Source of the DNA: Dermatemys mawii
Taxonomy: Eukaryota > Chordata > Testudines > Dermatemydidae
NCBI GenBank assembly: GCA_007922305.1
Contig: ML677335.1
Coordinates: forward strand, 42,514,804 to 42,578,803
Direction: 5' to 3'
Length of the DNA: 64,000 nt
Shown here: positions 1 to 11,853 of the stretch, piece by piece
Numbering within the stretch: the stretch's first letter is position 1
How the letters are laid out: every line of letters starts with the position of its first letter
The notes under the pieces: generated by a model
The model's database searches: none
The model's input: only the letters and a program-made list of their open reading frames with translations
What the model was told of the DNA's origin: nothing
Position numbers and translations under genes: made by a program

Positions 1-303
1 CTCTTCGTAGCTTCACCCTTACCTCAGATTACAGCAAAGCTTCCTCTCTTCCAGCTCCTTTCTCCTTGGCTCCCCTGAGGGAACTGGAAAGGAGAGCTTT
101 TAAGCAGTCTGAGTGAGACCTTGATTGGCTCCACCTGTCTCCATTAGCCTAACAGCCTTAACTGGTTAATTGGTGTCAGGTGTATTGATTAGCCTGGAGT
201 AGCCTTTGTTTGGCTATCCAGGAAACAGGGACCTGCTCATCCTGAGGTTGATATACCTGCCTTCCAGCACTCTCTTATATCCTTCTGGTCTGACTCCGCC
301 ACA
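1..303. mobile_element. LTR-like repeat, 3' part, cut by window edge
   Basis: Bases 190-303 match 55605-55718 with about 7 mismatches in 114 by eye, ending in GCCACA against GTCACA. The same family therefore occurs at both ends of the window. The start lies outside the window, so I cannot say whether this is a solo LTR or part of a longer element. No retroviral coding sequence follows it. Confidence 0.6.
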
Positions 304-495
304 ACACATACATAGCACCATATTGTTTTATACAAGAATTTATTGTTGCATAAAATCAAAGCCACTGTCCGTAATTTGGTTGCACTAATTAAAGCCCACA
401 GCTATGCCAGCAACTTAAAAATTTTCTTTCTTAATGAGAAGTTAATGGATTTGTGGGCTCAGGGTATTACGGCAAAAACCGCACGCGAAAGTTAT

Positions 496-680
496 GTCTA
501 CACTACAGCCTATTTCAGCAAAAACGTATGTCACTCCAGTATGTGACTATTCCACCCCAAGTGACAGACGTTACAGTAACATAAGCGTTCATGTACACAG
601 TGCTATGTCAGCGGGAGAGCTTCTCCCATATGCATAGAGTGTCTTCACCACACACGCTTCAGGACTATATGTACGGACAT
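496..680. mobile_element. Degraded hAT-like MITE remnant
   Basis: The stretch contains GTCTACACTACAGCC near its left side and the phrase TGCTATGTCAGCGGGAGAGC in the middle, both typical of short hAT-like elements with GTCTACAC ends in turtle genomes. The right terminus is decayed and no target duplication is clear. Bases 304-495 before it hold nothing I recognise. Confidence 0.4.
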
Positions 681-718
681 GACAAAGTAGAGAAAACAAT
701 ATAACACATCAATACTGA

Positions 719-991
719 TTATTCCTGAGGGAAGTCTGTGCCAAAAAATTGAAAATTTGCAGAAAAGATGGGAGTGAGGGGCAGTGGCACTTGACCCTCC
801 TGCATGCCTCGCCTCTGTTTGTGGGGCAATGCTTCACCCAGACTATGCCAATGGGCATCCTCAGACCGACCTCCTCTTTGCGTCCCTTTGCACAGCTTTC
901 CTTTGCTTCCCCATCATTTTCTGCAGGGAAGCAAAGAAATTCTGTGGAGGGATATGAATTCTGTGGGCATGCAGAATTCCCCCAAGAGTAA
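719..991. mobile_element. Short element with 20-base terminal inverted repeats
   Basis: The left end TTATTCCTGAGGGAAGTCTG pairs with the reverse complement of the right end at 972-991 (16 of 20 bases). The interior is GC-richer than its surroundings. There are two overlapping open frames inside (749-991 plus, 709-999 minus), but they look like by-products of composition, not genes. The superfamily is unknown. Confidence 0.5.
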
Positions 992-2484
992 ATAAGCAAT
1001 TATACAGGAAAGCTCACGTTTTAGACTAGAGGGCTTGGGACACACCATACTTTCCAATTTCGTCATAAAGATGAATTGCTACTTTTTGGAATTAAACAAA
1101 GAAGCACAACTATATATATATATTTTTACGGTAAATTTATGCAAAAACTAAGCAAGCAAATCCAAGTTTAAATTCACAGGACAGATTCAGTGGGCACATG
1201 ATAAACAATCTGAAGGGCTGGCTTACTGCAAATAGAGCGAACAAGCAGCTTTGGTTTCAGTAAGAGATGAGCAAGTTTATCAAGCAAGTAAACCTCTTCT
1301 GAAATATGCATCTTGTTTACAAGGTCGTGTTCTTTGCTAATGCCACACGTGCCACTAAATTAAGGACTGGCATTGGCAATACTCAATTTCTTCTCTTTTT
1401 TTTTAAAAAAATGAACCTATGTTTTATGTTGCAACTTCTGTGGGCAGATCCAAACAAATGAAATAAGTACAGGTGAAAGGGGAACAAAGGAAGAGAGAAA
1501 GGAGGAAGAATATAAAAATCATAACACCATTTTTAACTTCAGCATATCTGAAAAACTGAAGCGCATCTTCAATTCTTCATACAATACTTGAAGATAAATT
1601 TCAAAACATTCTAGACATTTTAACTCTCCATCTCTAGCCTAATCATTAAACTGCAATCTTTAAAAGCATGTGCACTTTTTCAAGCAATTGCTTACTGCTT
1701 GAAATGCAAATTTATATGGAGGACTCATTTTTCCCACCTCAAAAAAAAATATGAAGGGCTTTCAAAAACTGATTTGCCTTCTCGTTTATATGGGGTAATG
1801 CACTGTATTTGCATAAAGCAGTCAAAACTTTTCTAAAAATGTATTAGATAGCTAACTATGTAACCCCTGCCGTTTTAAAAGACAATCCCCTTGTTAGAAA
1901 AGCATTCCAAGTGACAATTTCAGTAACTCAGCATCTCTTTATGGATAATTAGACTTTTATGAATATGCAGATTTTAAAGAGCTGATTGGCTTATATGTCT
2001 CCTTCCTCAAGATCATCTACAATAAAAACAACTGTATTATCAAACAGTGGGCTTCCTGTCAAGTTTATATTAAACATTAATCTGCCAAGTGCAATTATGG
2101 GTCACACAAGACCCAGTTACCCTCTGCTCAATCCTTTCAAAGGTATAGGTTAAGGATTAATATTTCCACATTGGTATTGTGACCCAAAACCACCAAATTT
2201 TCTTTTAACAAGGCTTCACAGATTTTTTTTTGGAGGAGGAGGGGTTGCTTATGGTGTCCATGTTATCAAAGAGCAGAAGTCAAATAGCATAACAATAGCA
2301 CCATCCAGTGGCACTCTCTTCATTTAAAGAGAGAGCCATTGTGCCTAAGAAATAATAATATGAGATAAAACAAGATCGGCCTACAAGGAATCTACATTCT
2401 GAGAGTAGTGGGATCCAAGTGGGAAAGATAGTATAAACAGCTCAGTTGAAGAGAGGAATTGCATCTTAAATATAGAGCACTTAC
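992..2484. other. AT-rich intronic sequence
   Basis: No gene or complete repeat is recognisable. It holds a short TA run near 1110-1130 and an A-rich stretch near 1740. It is treated as downstream-intron sequence of ADK. Confidence 0.5.
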
Positions 2485-2558
2485 AATAGTTACTGGATAT
2501 GAGTTAACTAATTTACCCAGAGTATTTACAAGCTTTATAGCGTGAAACCATTTTAGTA
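2485..2558 (-). other. Exon-like open segment, identity unknown
   Basis: On the minus strand a good acceptor (CTGGATTTTCAG, 2559-2570) is followed by TA and 24 open codons starting LKWFHAIKLV and ending NSYPVTI, then a donor GTAAGTGCTC. It does not match adenosine kinase. It could be a chance combination, a cryptic exon or part of an unrecognised repeat. The enclosing open frame is only 64 codons (2392-2586). Confidence 0.25.
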
Positions 2559-2900
2559 CTGAAAATCCAGCTACCCATGTGCACATTGGATTGCAAGAAT
2601 CTCCTCCGAAACCAGCAGTCCTATTCTGTTTTGACTGGAGTCTGAACCCAATATCTACTTAGTGCATGCACCAACAAACTTCTGAAGTATGGTCTTCGGT
2701 ATGCTTTTCTGTCCGTTTTCCTCCAGTCTTTCTTATTTCTATCGTTGGTCAGTTTTTGCCTATTTACGTTTCTGATGGCCTCACCTTCTTACTTCCTTTG
2801 AAGGTGACAAGCTCTTGGGGATCAAGCTGGGGACCTCCATTCAGGGCACCCAGCTGCATGCACACATGGCAGAGGTGAACACCTAGAACTAGAGTGCCTC

Positions 2901-3299
2901 ATGTTAACGGAGAATATTGACATAATAGGCATCACAGAAACATGGTGGAGTGAGGACAATCAATGGGACACAATCAATCCGGGGTATAAAATATATCGGA
3001 AGGACAGAACAGGTCATGGGGGTGGGAGAGTGGCACTATATTTGAAAGAAAATGTAGAATCAAATGAATTAAAAATCTTAAATGAATCCACATGCTCCAT
3101 AGAATCTCTATGGATAGTAATTCCATGCTCTAATAAGAATATAACACCAGGGATCTATTATCAACCACCTGATCAGGACGGTGATAGTGATGATGAAATG
3201 CAAAAGGAGATTAGAGAGGCTGTCAAAATAAATAACTCAATAATAATGGGGGATTTCAATTATCCCCATATTGACTGGGTACATGTCACCTCAGGATGA
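2901..3299 (+). pseudogene. CR1 ORF2, endonuclease part, ended by in-frame TGA
   Basis: This 132-codon stretch encodes the apurinic-like endonuclease domain that nicks target DNA for CR1 insertion. GITETWW (residues 10-16) and GDFNYPHIDW near the end match endonuclease motifs. The stop at 3297-3299 is in the same frame as the 764-codon ORF that follows, so one base change separates the two parts. The start is arbitrary, because the element is truncated and the frame is open upstream to about 2880. The second CR1 copy has TGA at the same codon (12433-12435). Confidence 0.9.
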
Positions 3300-3341
3300 A
3301 ATGTAGACACCAAATTCCTCGATACTTTTAATGACTGCTTC

Positions 3342-5636
3342 TTGGAGCAGCTGGTACAGGAACCCACAAGGGGAGAGGCAACTCTTGACTTAGTCCTGAG
3401 TGGAGCACAAGAGCTGGTCCAAGAGGTAACTATAACAGGACCGCTTGGGAATAGTGATCATAATATAATAACATTTAAGATTCCCGTGCTGGGAACAAAA
3501 CAGCAGCAGCCCATCACTGTGGCATTTAATTTCAGGAAGGGGAACTATGAAAAAATGAGGGGGTTAGTTAAACAGAAATTAATAGGTAAAGTGACTAAAG
3601 TGAAATCCCTGCAAGCTGCATGGACACTTTTCAAAAACACCATAATAGAGTCCCAACTGAAATGTATACCCCAAATTAAAAAACAAAGTCAAAGTACTAA
3701 AAAAGAGCCACCGTGGCTTAAAAACCATGTAAAAGAAGCAGTGAGAGATAAAAAGGCATCTTTTAAAAAGTGGAAGTCAAATCCTACTGAGGTAATTAGA
3801 GAGGAGCAAAAACACTGCCAAATTAAGTGTAAAAATGTAATAAGAAAAGCCAAAATGGAATTTGAAGAACAGCTAACCAAAAACTCAAAAGGTAATAATA
3901 AAATGTTTTTTAAATACATCAGAAGCAAGAAGCCTGCTAAACAACCAGTAGGGCCCCTGGATGATAGAGATACAAAAGGAGCACTTAAAGATGATAAAGT
4001 CATTGCGGAGAAACTAAATGAATTCTTTGCTTTCGTCTTCACAGCTGACAACGTTAGGGAGATTCCCAAACCTGAGCCGTCTTTTGTAGGTGACAATTCT
4101 GAGGAATTGTCACAGATTGAAGTGTCACTAGAGGAGGTTTTGGAACTAACTGATAAACTTAACTGTAACAAGTCACCGGGACCAGATGGCATTCACCCAA
4201 GAGTTCTGAAAGAACTCAAATGTGAAATTGCGGAACTATTAACTAGGGTTTGTAACCTGTCCTTTAAATCGGCTTCTGTACCCAATGACTGGAAGACAGC
4301 TAATGTAACGCCAATATTTAAAAAGGACTCTAGAGGTGATCCTGGCAGCTACAGACCGGTAAGTCTAACGTCCGTACCGGGCAAATTAGTTGAAACAATA
4401 GTAAACAATAAAATTGTCAGGCACAGAGAAGAACATAAATTGTTGGGCAAAAGCCAGCATGGTTTCTGTAAAGGGAGATCATGTCTTACTAATCTATTAG
4501 AGTTCTTTGAAGGGGTCAACAAACATGTGGACAAGGGGGATCCAGTGGACGTAGTGTACTTAGAGTTCCAGAAAGCCTTTGACAAGTTACCTCACCAAAG
4601 GCTCTTCCGTAAATTAAGTTGTCATGGGATAAGAGGGAAGATCCTTTCATGGATTGAGATCTGGTTAAAAGACAGGGAACAAAAGGTAGGAATAAACGGT
4701 AAATTTTCAGAATGGAGAGGGGTAACTAGTGGTGTTCCCCAAGGGTCAGTCCTAGGACCAATCCTATTCAACTTATTCATCAATGATTTGGAGGAAGGGG
4801 TAAACAGTGAGGCGGCACAGTTTGCAGATGATACTAAACTGCTCAAAATAGTTAAGACCCAAGCAGACTGTGAAGAACTTCAAAAAGATCTCACGAAACT
4901 AAATGATTGGACAACAAAATGGCAAATGAAATTTAATGTGGATAAATGTAAAGTAATGCATTTTGGAAAAAATAACCCCAACTATACGTTCAATATGATG
5001 GGGGCTAATTTAGCTACAACTAATCAGGAAAAAGATCTTGGAGTCATCGTGGATAGTTCTCTGAAGATGTCCATGCAGTGTGCAGCGGCAGCCAAAAAAG
5101 CAAGCAGGATGTTAGGAATCATTAAAAAGAGGATAGAGAATAAGATGGAGGGTATCTTATTGTCCTTATACAAATCCATAGTGTGCCCACATCTTGAATA
5201 CTGTGTACAAATGTGGTCTCCTCATCTCAAAAAGGATATACTGGCATTAGAAAAGATTCAGAGAAGGGCAACTAAAATGATTAGGGGATTGGAATGGGTC
5301 CCATATGAGGAGAGATTAAACAGGCTAGGACTTTTTAGCTTGGAAAAGAGGAGACTCAGGGGGCATATGATAGAGGTATATAAAATTATGAGTGGCGTGG
5401 AGAAAGTGAATAAGGAAAAGTTATTTACTTGTTCCCATAATAGAAGAACTAGACGCCTCCCATTGAAATTAGTGGGCAGCAGGTTTAAAACAAATAAAAG
5501 GAAGTTCTTCTTCACACAGCGCACAGTCAACCTGTGGAACTCCTTGCCTGAGGAGGCTGTGAAGGCTAGGACTATAACAGGGTTTAAAAGAGAACTGGAT
5601 AAATTCATGGAGGTTAAGTCCATTAATGGCTATTAG
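3342..5636 (+). CDS. CR1 ORF2: endonuclease end plus reverse transcriptase
   Basis: A 764-codon open frame. Residues 1-55 finish the endonuclease domain, including GNSDHNIITF with the catalytic SDH. A linker rich in lysine follows, then reverse transcriptase with CNKSPGPDGIHPRVLK, KKDSRGDPGSYRPVSL, GVPQGSVLGPILFNLFIND and the catalytic FADD (residues 494-497; bases 4821-4832). The C-terminal part has the CR1 pattern of SPHLKKDILALEKIQRRATK and a conserved EKRRLRGHMIEVYKIM. It copies the element RNA at a nicked target. It lacks the N-terminal endonuclease half because of the in-frame TGA just upstream and the 5' truncation, so it is not expected to be active. An open frame this long suggests recent insertion. 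Confidence 0.93.
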   Translation: MEQLVQEPTRGEATLDLVLSGAQELVQEVTITGPLGNSDHNIITFKIPVLGTKQQQPITVAFNFRKGNYEKMRGLVKQKLIGKVTKVKSLQAAWTLFKNTIIESQLKCIPQIKKQSQSTKKEPPWLKNHVKEAVRDKKASFKKWKSNPTEVIREEQKHCQIKCKNVIRKAKMEFEEQLTKNSKGNNKMFFKYIRSKKPAKQPVGPLDDRDTKGALKDDKVIAEKLNEFFAFVFTADNVREIPKPEPSFVGDNSEELSQIEVSLEEVLELTDKLNCNKSPGPDGIHPRVLKELKCEIAELLTRVCNLSFKSASVPNDWKTANVTPIFKKDSRGDPGSYRPVSLTSVPGKLVETIVNNKIVRHREEHKLLGKSQHGFCKGRSCLTNLLEFFEGVNKHVDKGDPVDVVYLEFQKAFDKLPHQRLFRKLSCHGIRGKILSWIEIWLKDREQKVGINGKFSEWRGVTSGVPQGSVLGPILFNLFINDLEEGVNSEAAQFADDTKLLKIVKTQADCEELQKDLTKLNDWTTKWQMKFNVDKCKVMHFGKNNPNYTFNMMGANLATTNQEKDLGVIVDSSLKMSMQCAAAAKKASRMLGIIKKRIENKMEGILLSLYKSIVCPHLEYCVQMWSPHLKKDILALEKIQRRATKMIRGLEWVPYEERLNRLGLFSLEKRRLRGHMIEVYKIMSGVEKVNKEKLFTCSHNRRTRRLPLKLVGSRFKTNKRKFFFTQRTVNLWNSLPEEAVKARTITGFKRELDKFMEVKSINGY

Positions 5637-5844
5637 CCAGGCTGGGTAAGAAATGGTGTCCCTAGCCTCTGTTTGTCAGAGGCGAGTGATGGATGGCAGG
5701 AGAGAGATCACTTGATCTTTACCTGTTAGGTTCACTCACTCCGGGGCACCTCGCATTGGCCACTGTCGGTAGACAGGATACTGGGTAGATGGACCTTTGG
5801 TCTGACCCAGTACGGCTTTTCTTATGTTCTTATGTTCAGAAAAG

Positions 5845-8800
5845 AGAAACTTGGACTGAGGAACTCCTGCCTGAGGCTCTCCATGAGAGTACTTCTCATG
5901 TACATCAGCATTAAGGAGCACCTTGGAGTAGGGTGAGGAAGAAATTGGCTTTAAAACATTTGCAAGGGGTATGTGGGGACAGGACAGGGGAAGCAAATCT
6001 GGAGTAATGTAGTTTCTCTCTTCTCTACTGCTCCTCTCCTACCTCAACCCCCTGGATCAGTTTGGCACCCACTCTACGGTTCACATCCCTTCATCTTAGG
6101 AAACATTGGCATAGATTGTGTCAGTCTCTAAAACAGAGATTTGGACCACCTTAACAGCATAATCTTCTCTGCACTGTTAACTGGGGTGTTCACACAGTAA
6201 AGGTGAACATCAACCTGCCACAATTGCTGTTAGGATAAATAAATTAATGCTTGTTAGGCACTCAGGTACTTATGGTGATTGGAGTGATAGAAGTACAGAG
6301 ACAGATCTGAATAAGACTTATTTTCAGCAATTTTGCAGTGCTGTACTCAGAGGCCAGACAAAAAGTCTATTCCGCCAGCCTCACCAAACATCTCCCTCTA
6401 TACATAGAACCCCACACACAATCACTAACTGAGTGTGTATTATGCACTTCTACTGCCAGGTACACCTTCTCATGCAAGGACACATGTACTCTCCTGGACA
6501 GCCGTATATCTATATATACGCTTCACACCGATCTCTCACTACATGTGACACGACCTGGACATTCACTTACCACTTAAGCTCATTTTAGTCACACACAATA
6601 TATTCATTATCTGATCGTCTCAACCCATGATACCTCATTGTGCTGACTCATTTGGATTTAACATTTGATAATGTAATGCTTTGTAGTGACAGGAATATTT
6701 GGTGCTTTGGCTGAAGTGGCATTAAGTTTAGTGTTCTTTTCCGTATTTAATTATGGTTAAGCTTAAATCCTGTTAAGATATGGAAATATGTATTTGGACA
6801 CCTGAACAACTGGTAAGGACATTATTCAATAACCATATGCCTTAAACACATGCATTTTAGTACTTGTGGTGCCAGATTTGATCAATTTGATTTTTAAAAG
6901 ACATCTGATTTTTTTCTTCCACCCTCATGGAGTCACAAGGAATTTCCTTTGTAATTAAAATTTAATCCACTAAAACTAAACATGAAAGTCAAACAGAATG
7001 TTAGGTGATATTTCTAAGCAGTTGAAGATATTAATATCAACTTAACATCATTTTTGCAATTTAACTTTTAGAGTCCAATTCACCAGTAAAAGAGCACAAT
7101 GGCCGACTAAGCTTGGTTTACAACTGCTTTGTTTGCAAGAAAAATACAACACAGCTAGAACATGCACTAAAGCTTTCCCCTCCTTCCTGTCCTCCAAATT
7201 TCATCTCCTCCTTGCACCTCCCACTATGTACCTGTACACACATTCCAAATTCCATGTCCTTGGGAAACTTTGAGTATACACTCCAGTTGCTTGGTGATGT
7301 TTTGGCAAAACAAAGTAGCAGAAAACCTTATTTAGCTGGCCAGTATGCTTCTGTACTAGTGTATTCTTCAAACCCCCGCCTTCCTCCTGCACCCCACACA
7401 GCCCTGAAAACATAACTCAAGTTTCCTTCTTCCTCCCTCATCCCCTGCATGCAGGCACCTACATAGATTAACACTAGTTTCCCCCTCCTTCCTGTTTACC
7501 TTGTTGGGTAGATTTGGCACAACAGGCATCTTTTCATAAGTAATATTTAGTACTGAGTATTTTTTGCATTTACTTATAACAAAGTTTCGCTGTCAGACAC
7601 AATCATAAAATCTCTTTCAAAAAACCTCAAAGAATTGCCTTCGTTCACAATGGGCACCACACCTTCCATCATTCCTAATGAGACTGAAGCTAAGTTGTTC
7701 TCTGTCATCTGGTGCTTCCCTGCTATTAGACAGAGAAGAACATTCATTCCAATTTCTTTTTCAAATGTAGCCTATGTTAAAGATTTCACTGACCTAATTA
7801 TATGGGAGGTCTGAAGCATCTGCTTTATTCTGCTAAAACCATCTGGGACCAAAAGAAAAAAAAAAAAGAGACTAACACCAGATGCCAAAGGAACCACTGC
7901 AAAATAAATTTCAGCACCAAAACTAGTTAATGGATTTACTTGCAACTTTCCAGAAAATTCATTCTATACTCAGAGTAAAGGCCATAATTTTGAGAATATA
8001 CTGTATTTTCCCATATGTTTTAAAAAAGAAATTAATCCTTTCTTTAATTACAAAACTTAAGTGTTAACTATGGGGCTACTACTTGTGTCTCCATAAATGA
8101 AAAAGTGGAGGTTTAAGATAAGGTATTTAGAATAATATTCCTCAACAGACTGTAACTCTATCTACATTTGGGTTCATAAACTTTAATTTGATGCTGGTGG
8201 ATCTCTCATCAAACAAGAAAGAAAAGGCAAATGTCCAAAAACTATTCACTTTTTTTTACACTAGTTTATGGTTTCATTGTTAAGTGTGAGTGAGGGTAGG
8301 CAAATGTGCGTGTCATGCTGGGAGACCATGCTGATTTGTGGAGATAGTAACTTAAGGGGGTGTGCTGCCTGAGGACGTGTGTGTTTTTGAGATTATTGTG
8401 CGAGTTGTTTTTTGTTGTGTGGGTGGTTTTCAAGAACTGTGGCAGTTGGGTGAATAATCCACCATCCATACAGTCTCCATATAACTAATGAAATTGTTGT
8501 ATAAAGTTAACTGTAGAGGAAGGGTGGTAACGGGTTGATATCACAATGGTTTAGCACTCAGCATGGCATACCTATATGTCTTCCTGTTGCATGGGTGTAA
8601 CTTGTAAAGTCAAAAGAACGTACACTGAATGGTAACAGAATCGGACGGTAACAGATTGCATATCCCAATTATGACTGAACGTAGTGATATTCTGAACAAA
8701 AAGAGAGCTCTCAAACATGCCTGTCGCTGTTTCCATTTACTTTACATTGACTCAGACGTGCTAAGCTTCAGAATGACAGAGACAGGTGACAATCCTGGAA

Positions 8801-9477
8801 TCTTATTATATAGAAAGGCTACTGGTCTTAATTGCACCCCTAGTAGATGGCCATCTGTTTAAGATAAAGAAATCACCATACTGAGCACTAATTAATACCC
8901 TTGTGACCAGGCTTAACTGAGGAAATAAAGACTGAGTGGGCCATGAAATCTAACCTACCCTCTCAGATGCAGAGATGGTCTTTCGCCCAGAAAACTGAGG
9001 TATGCTAGGGGGACAGGATGAGGAAAATTTTATGGCTGCTCCACATCTGAACCTGTTTGCACATAGAGAATCTAAGATATTAATTAAGAATTTTTGAAGT
9101 TAATTTAATACAGGTGAAAATCTGCTTTCATACCAGTATAAATTAAGAGCAATTCAAATGCAATCAGTCTACAGAGATACACAAAATAATATAGGTGTGA
9201 ATAGATCAGTCTTCTACTCTCCAAAGCTATAAATATGGCACCTTTCTTTTGCACTAAATTTGCTTTAAAAATAGCCTAATTTAAAATTTTAAGATTTTCA
9301 TATTCAAAGTTTTTAATTAACATGCAATGGAAAAATCTCCACCATCTTGTGCATTGAAAAGTAAGCCCCAAGGATAATATAACATCTCTCACTGCAAAAA
9401 AAAGAAGAATTATATCTTGAGAACTCAGCTACCTAGAGATTATGGAGGAACTACTAATTAGATATTAAAAAAAATAC
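5845..9477. other. Intronic sequence without recognised features
   Basis: No gene or clear mobile element was recognised. Two short open frames near 6247-6577 have no family resemblance. A 14-base A run sits near 7855. Confidence 0.45.
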
Positions 9478-9485
9478 ATGTATAG

Positions 9486-10269
9486 CAGGAATGGGCAAAC
9501 TTTTTGGCACAAGGGCCACATCCGGGTTGCAAAACTGTATGGAAGGCCAGGTATGAAAGGCTGTGCCTCCCCAAACAGCCTGGCCCACCCCCTATCACAC
9601 CCTCACCCACTTTCCGTCCCCTAACTGCTCCCCTCAGAACTCCTGACCCATCCAATCCTTCCTACTCCTTGTCCCCTGAACACCCGCTTCCAGGACCGCC
9701 CCCGTCCCTAATCACCTCCCTGGGGCCCTATCCCCTATTCAACCCCCCTGCTCCCTGTCCCCCGACTGCCCCCCTCAGAATCCCCAACCCTTCCAACCCC
9801 CCCGCATTCCTTGTCCTCTGACAGCCCCCTCACAAGACCCCCACAACCCTAATCAGCCGTTAGGACCCAAATCCCTATCCAATCCCTGCTCCCTGTCCCA
9901 TGACTGCTCCGACCCCTATCCACAACCCTGCCCCCTGACAGGCTCCCTGGAACTCCCTCGCCTATCTGACACCCCCACCATTCCCTGTCCCCTAACTGCC
10001 CCCCTGAGACTCTCTGCCCCTTATCCAACCTCCTGGCTCCAGTCCCCTTATCACGCCGCTCAGAGCAGCATGTCTGGTAGGAGCCAGATGCACTGCTGTG
10101 CTGGTCCGCAGGAGCGCGCAGCCCTGCTCCACAGAGCACTGCCCTTGCAGTGCGCTGAGGCTCTGGGGAAGGAGGGGACAAAGGAGGAAGGGGGAAGAGC
10201 AAGGCTCCCCAGCCAGGAGATCAGGGGCCAGGCAGGACGGTCCCACAGGCCATAGTCTGCCCACCCCTG
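9486..10269. mobile_element. hAT-like element, GGGCAAAC family, copy 1
   Basis: The ends are CAGGAATGGGCAAAC and GTCTGCCCACCCCTG, an inverted pair. The flanks are ATGTATAG (9478-9485) and ATGTACAG (10270-10277), 7 of 8 identical, which is the 8-base duplication expected of hAT insertion. The inside is C-rich on this strand (CCCC and CTGCCCC strings) and encodes no transposase, so the element is non-autonomous. Open frames inside it are composition artefacts. Confidence 0.85.
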
Positions 10270-10277
10270 ATGTACAG

Positions 10278-10828
10278 GTACCAGTATCAGACAGTTCAAT
10301 GGGTTTATTCCAAAATGCCACACACCAGTTAACAGCAGTTTATGATCAATCATCTATTAAATCCAAAATGCATCCAAAGAAAGTTAGTACTAACGTCCAC
10401 TTTCAGTATTTCTTTTTCATTAAAATGTGATAATGCAGAAAATCTAACAACAGTTTTTACACTCTTCTTCTCTCCATCTAGTTCTCTGCGTCTGTGCAAA
10501 ACACAGGTATGAATGTCAAGTTCATGGTTTAGTTCCACTAAGCTGGCCACACAATTATACTACTTGTTATACAATGGCCTGTTTCTAGTTAATCATGTTA
10601 TCTGTAAACAGTGTAAACGATGTTAAAATAATGATGCCTGGACTAGGTCATACTAGTAACAAAAAAAATAACAGAAATCATCTTCATAAGTGTTACGACT
10701 TTGATTGTAGAAGTACTTACCTAAAGAATTTCCACACCAAAAGGTGTGTGTGGACTTTACAAAAAAAATATGAAACCTGCTTGTTTTACACTGCTGCATA
10801 TGGAATGTTCAGTATAAAACAAAACAGT
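10278..10828. other. Intronic sequence, nothing recognised
   Basis: No repeat ends, motifs or exon-like segments were seen. The open frame at 10595-10849 has no family resemblance. Confidence 0.4.
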
Positions 10829-10830
10829 TA

Positions 10831-11044
10831 CAGGCATGTCGCGTCTTAGACGCATTTAACATGCGCAATTTCCGCTTTATGCGGTTGGCCCAAAAAAAAA
10901 AGGGGGGAAAATAAAAATTTAAAAACCTTCCTGTGGGGGGGCAATTTCGCCTACCATTGAACTCAATGGGTTTCGGCTATACGCGGTTTCCACTTTACGC
11001 AGTAACCGCAGAACGGAACCCTCATGCAAGACGCAACATGCCTC
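10831..11044. mobile_element. Tigger/mariner-like MITE, GCATGTCGCG family, copy 1
   Basis: The left end CAGGCATGTCGCGTCTTA is mirrored by the right end AAGACGCAACATGCCTC. TA dinucleotides flank it (10829-10830 and 11045-11046), as for Tc1/mariner insertion. The inside has sub-terminal inverted phrases (TTCCGCTTTATGCGG and CCACTTTACGCAG). No transposase is present. Confidence 0.85.
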
Positions 11045-11046
11045 TA

Positions 11047-11853
11047 CTTCTTGGATTTAACTTGTGATGGAATACACACTTCTCCCTCCACTCCATTTTA
11101 AAAGTCTGCATTAAAGTAGCAGCCTAGATTCAAGCGCAGGGTCCTGCAGAGAGAGGGCAGTCTTACTGGGTGCATAACAAAGCACTTTACAATGATTGGA
11201 GACTTCAGATTTTATGGTAGCCTTTACTGTTTTATTCATTTCCAAACTAAAATGCATAAGTGCCACCTTGTGGCAAAGTTATATTAATGGCAAATCTAAG
11301 TATCTGAATTTTGTAGAATATAACAAAGTTGACTTGTCCATTGTTACTTTCTTTCATTAAAGTTTGTACAGAAATAGAGTTCACAGCAGCTGTCAAATGA
11401 GTGAAGAGGATTTAGAAGCGTTTTCTTTCTAAATGTCATTTTATAAAATATTCAAGCAGGAGTCACTTCTACATTGACCTGCAAGAAACATGGGCAGTTT
11501 CTAGTCCTGGTCTCCTACTCTTCAGGATACTGATAGCCAAAATGTGCTTCCCACAGTCTGAGTGCAGGGGGTTTTATCTGGCCACAGAGAAGAAAAGGGT
11601 GATAGTGCCTTTTAAAGACACTGCCCTACCACACATCCCTTTTGTTTAAGAGGGGGAAGACAGGGCAAGAGATCACCACCTGAACCAGGGTGAACCACAA
11701 GTGGCTCAGGTGGGCCACTGACACATGAGCACCTTGGGGAGAAAGGTGGCTTATACCCTATTCCTGCCAGACTGAGCACTTTTTATCCTGGAGCAGCAAA
11801 ACTCTTCAGAGGACTGCTAGCAGAAATACTTCCTGTGAAACTGCCACCTTTTC
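11047..11853. other. Intronic sequence, nothing recognised
   Basis: No gene was seen. The 11560-11800 part is somewhat GC-richer (GGCTCAGGTGGGCCACTG) and may be an old repeat, but I cannot assign a family. Confidence 0.4.

Larger units (their letters stand above)
2882..5844 (+). mobile_element. CR1 LINE, 5'-truncated, long and recent-looking
   Basis: The element starts abruptly inside the endonuclease domain near 2882, runs through reverse transcriptase to a stop at 5634-5636, and continues into a CR1 3' UTR (about 5637-5840) whose end carries the repeated CTTATGTT octamer typical of CR1. Loss of the 5' part fits incomplete reverse transcription. The bases just upstream (2559-2881) are not recognisable CR1. 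Confidence 0.95.

Noticed and set aside
9504..10430. Several 60-117 codon frames on both strands
   Set aside because: Proline/alanine-rich frames produced by the C-rich core of a hAT-like element.
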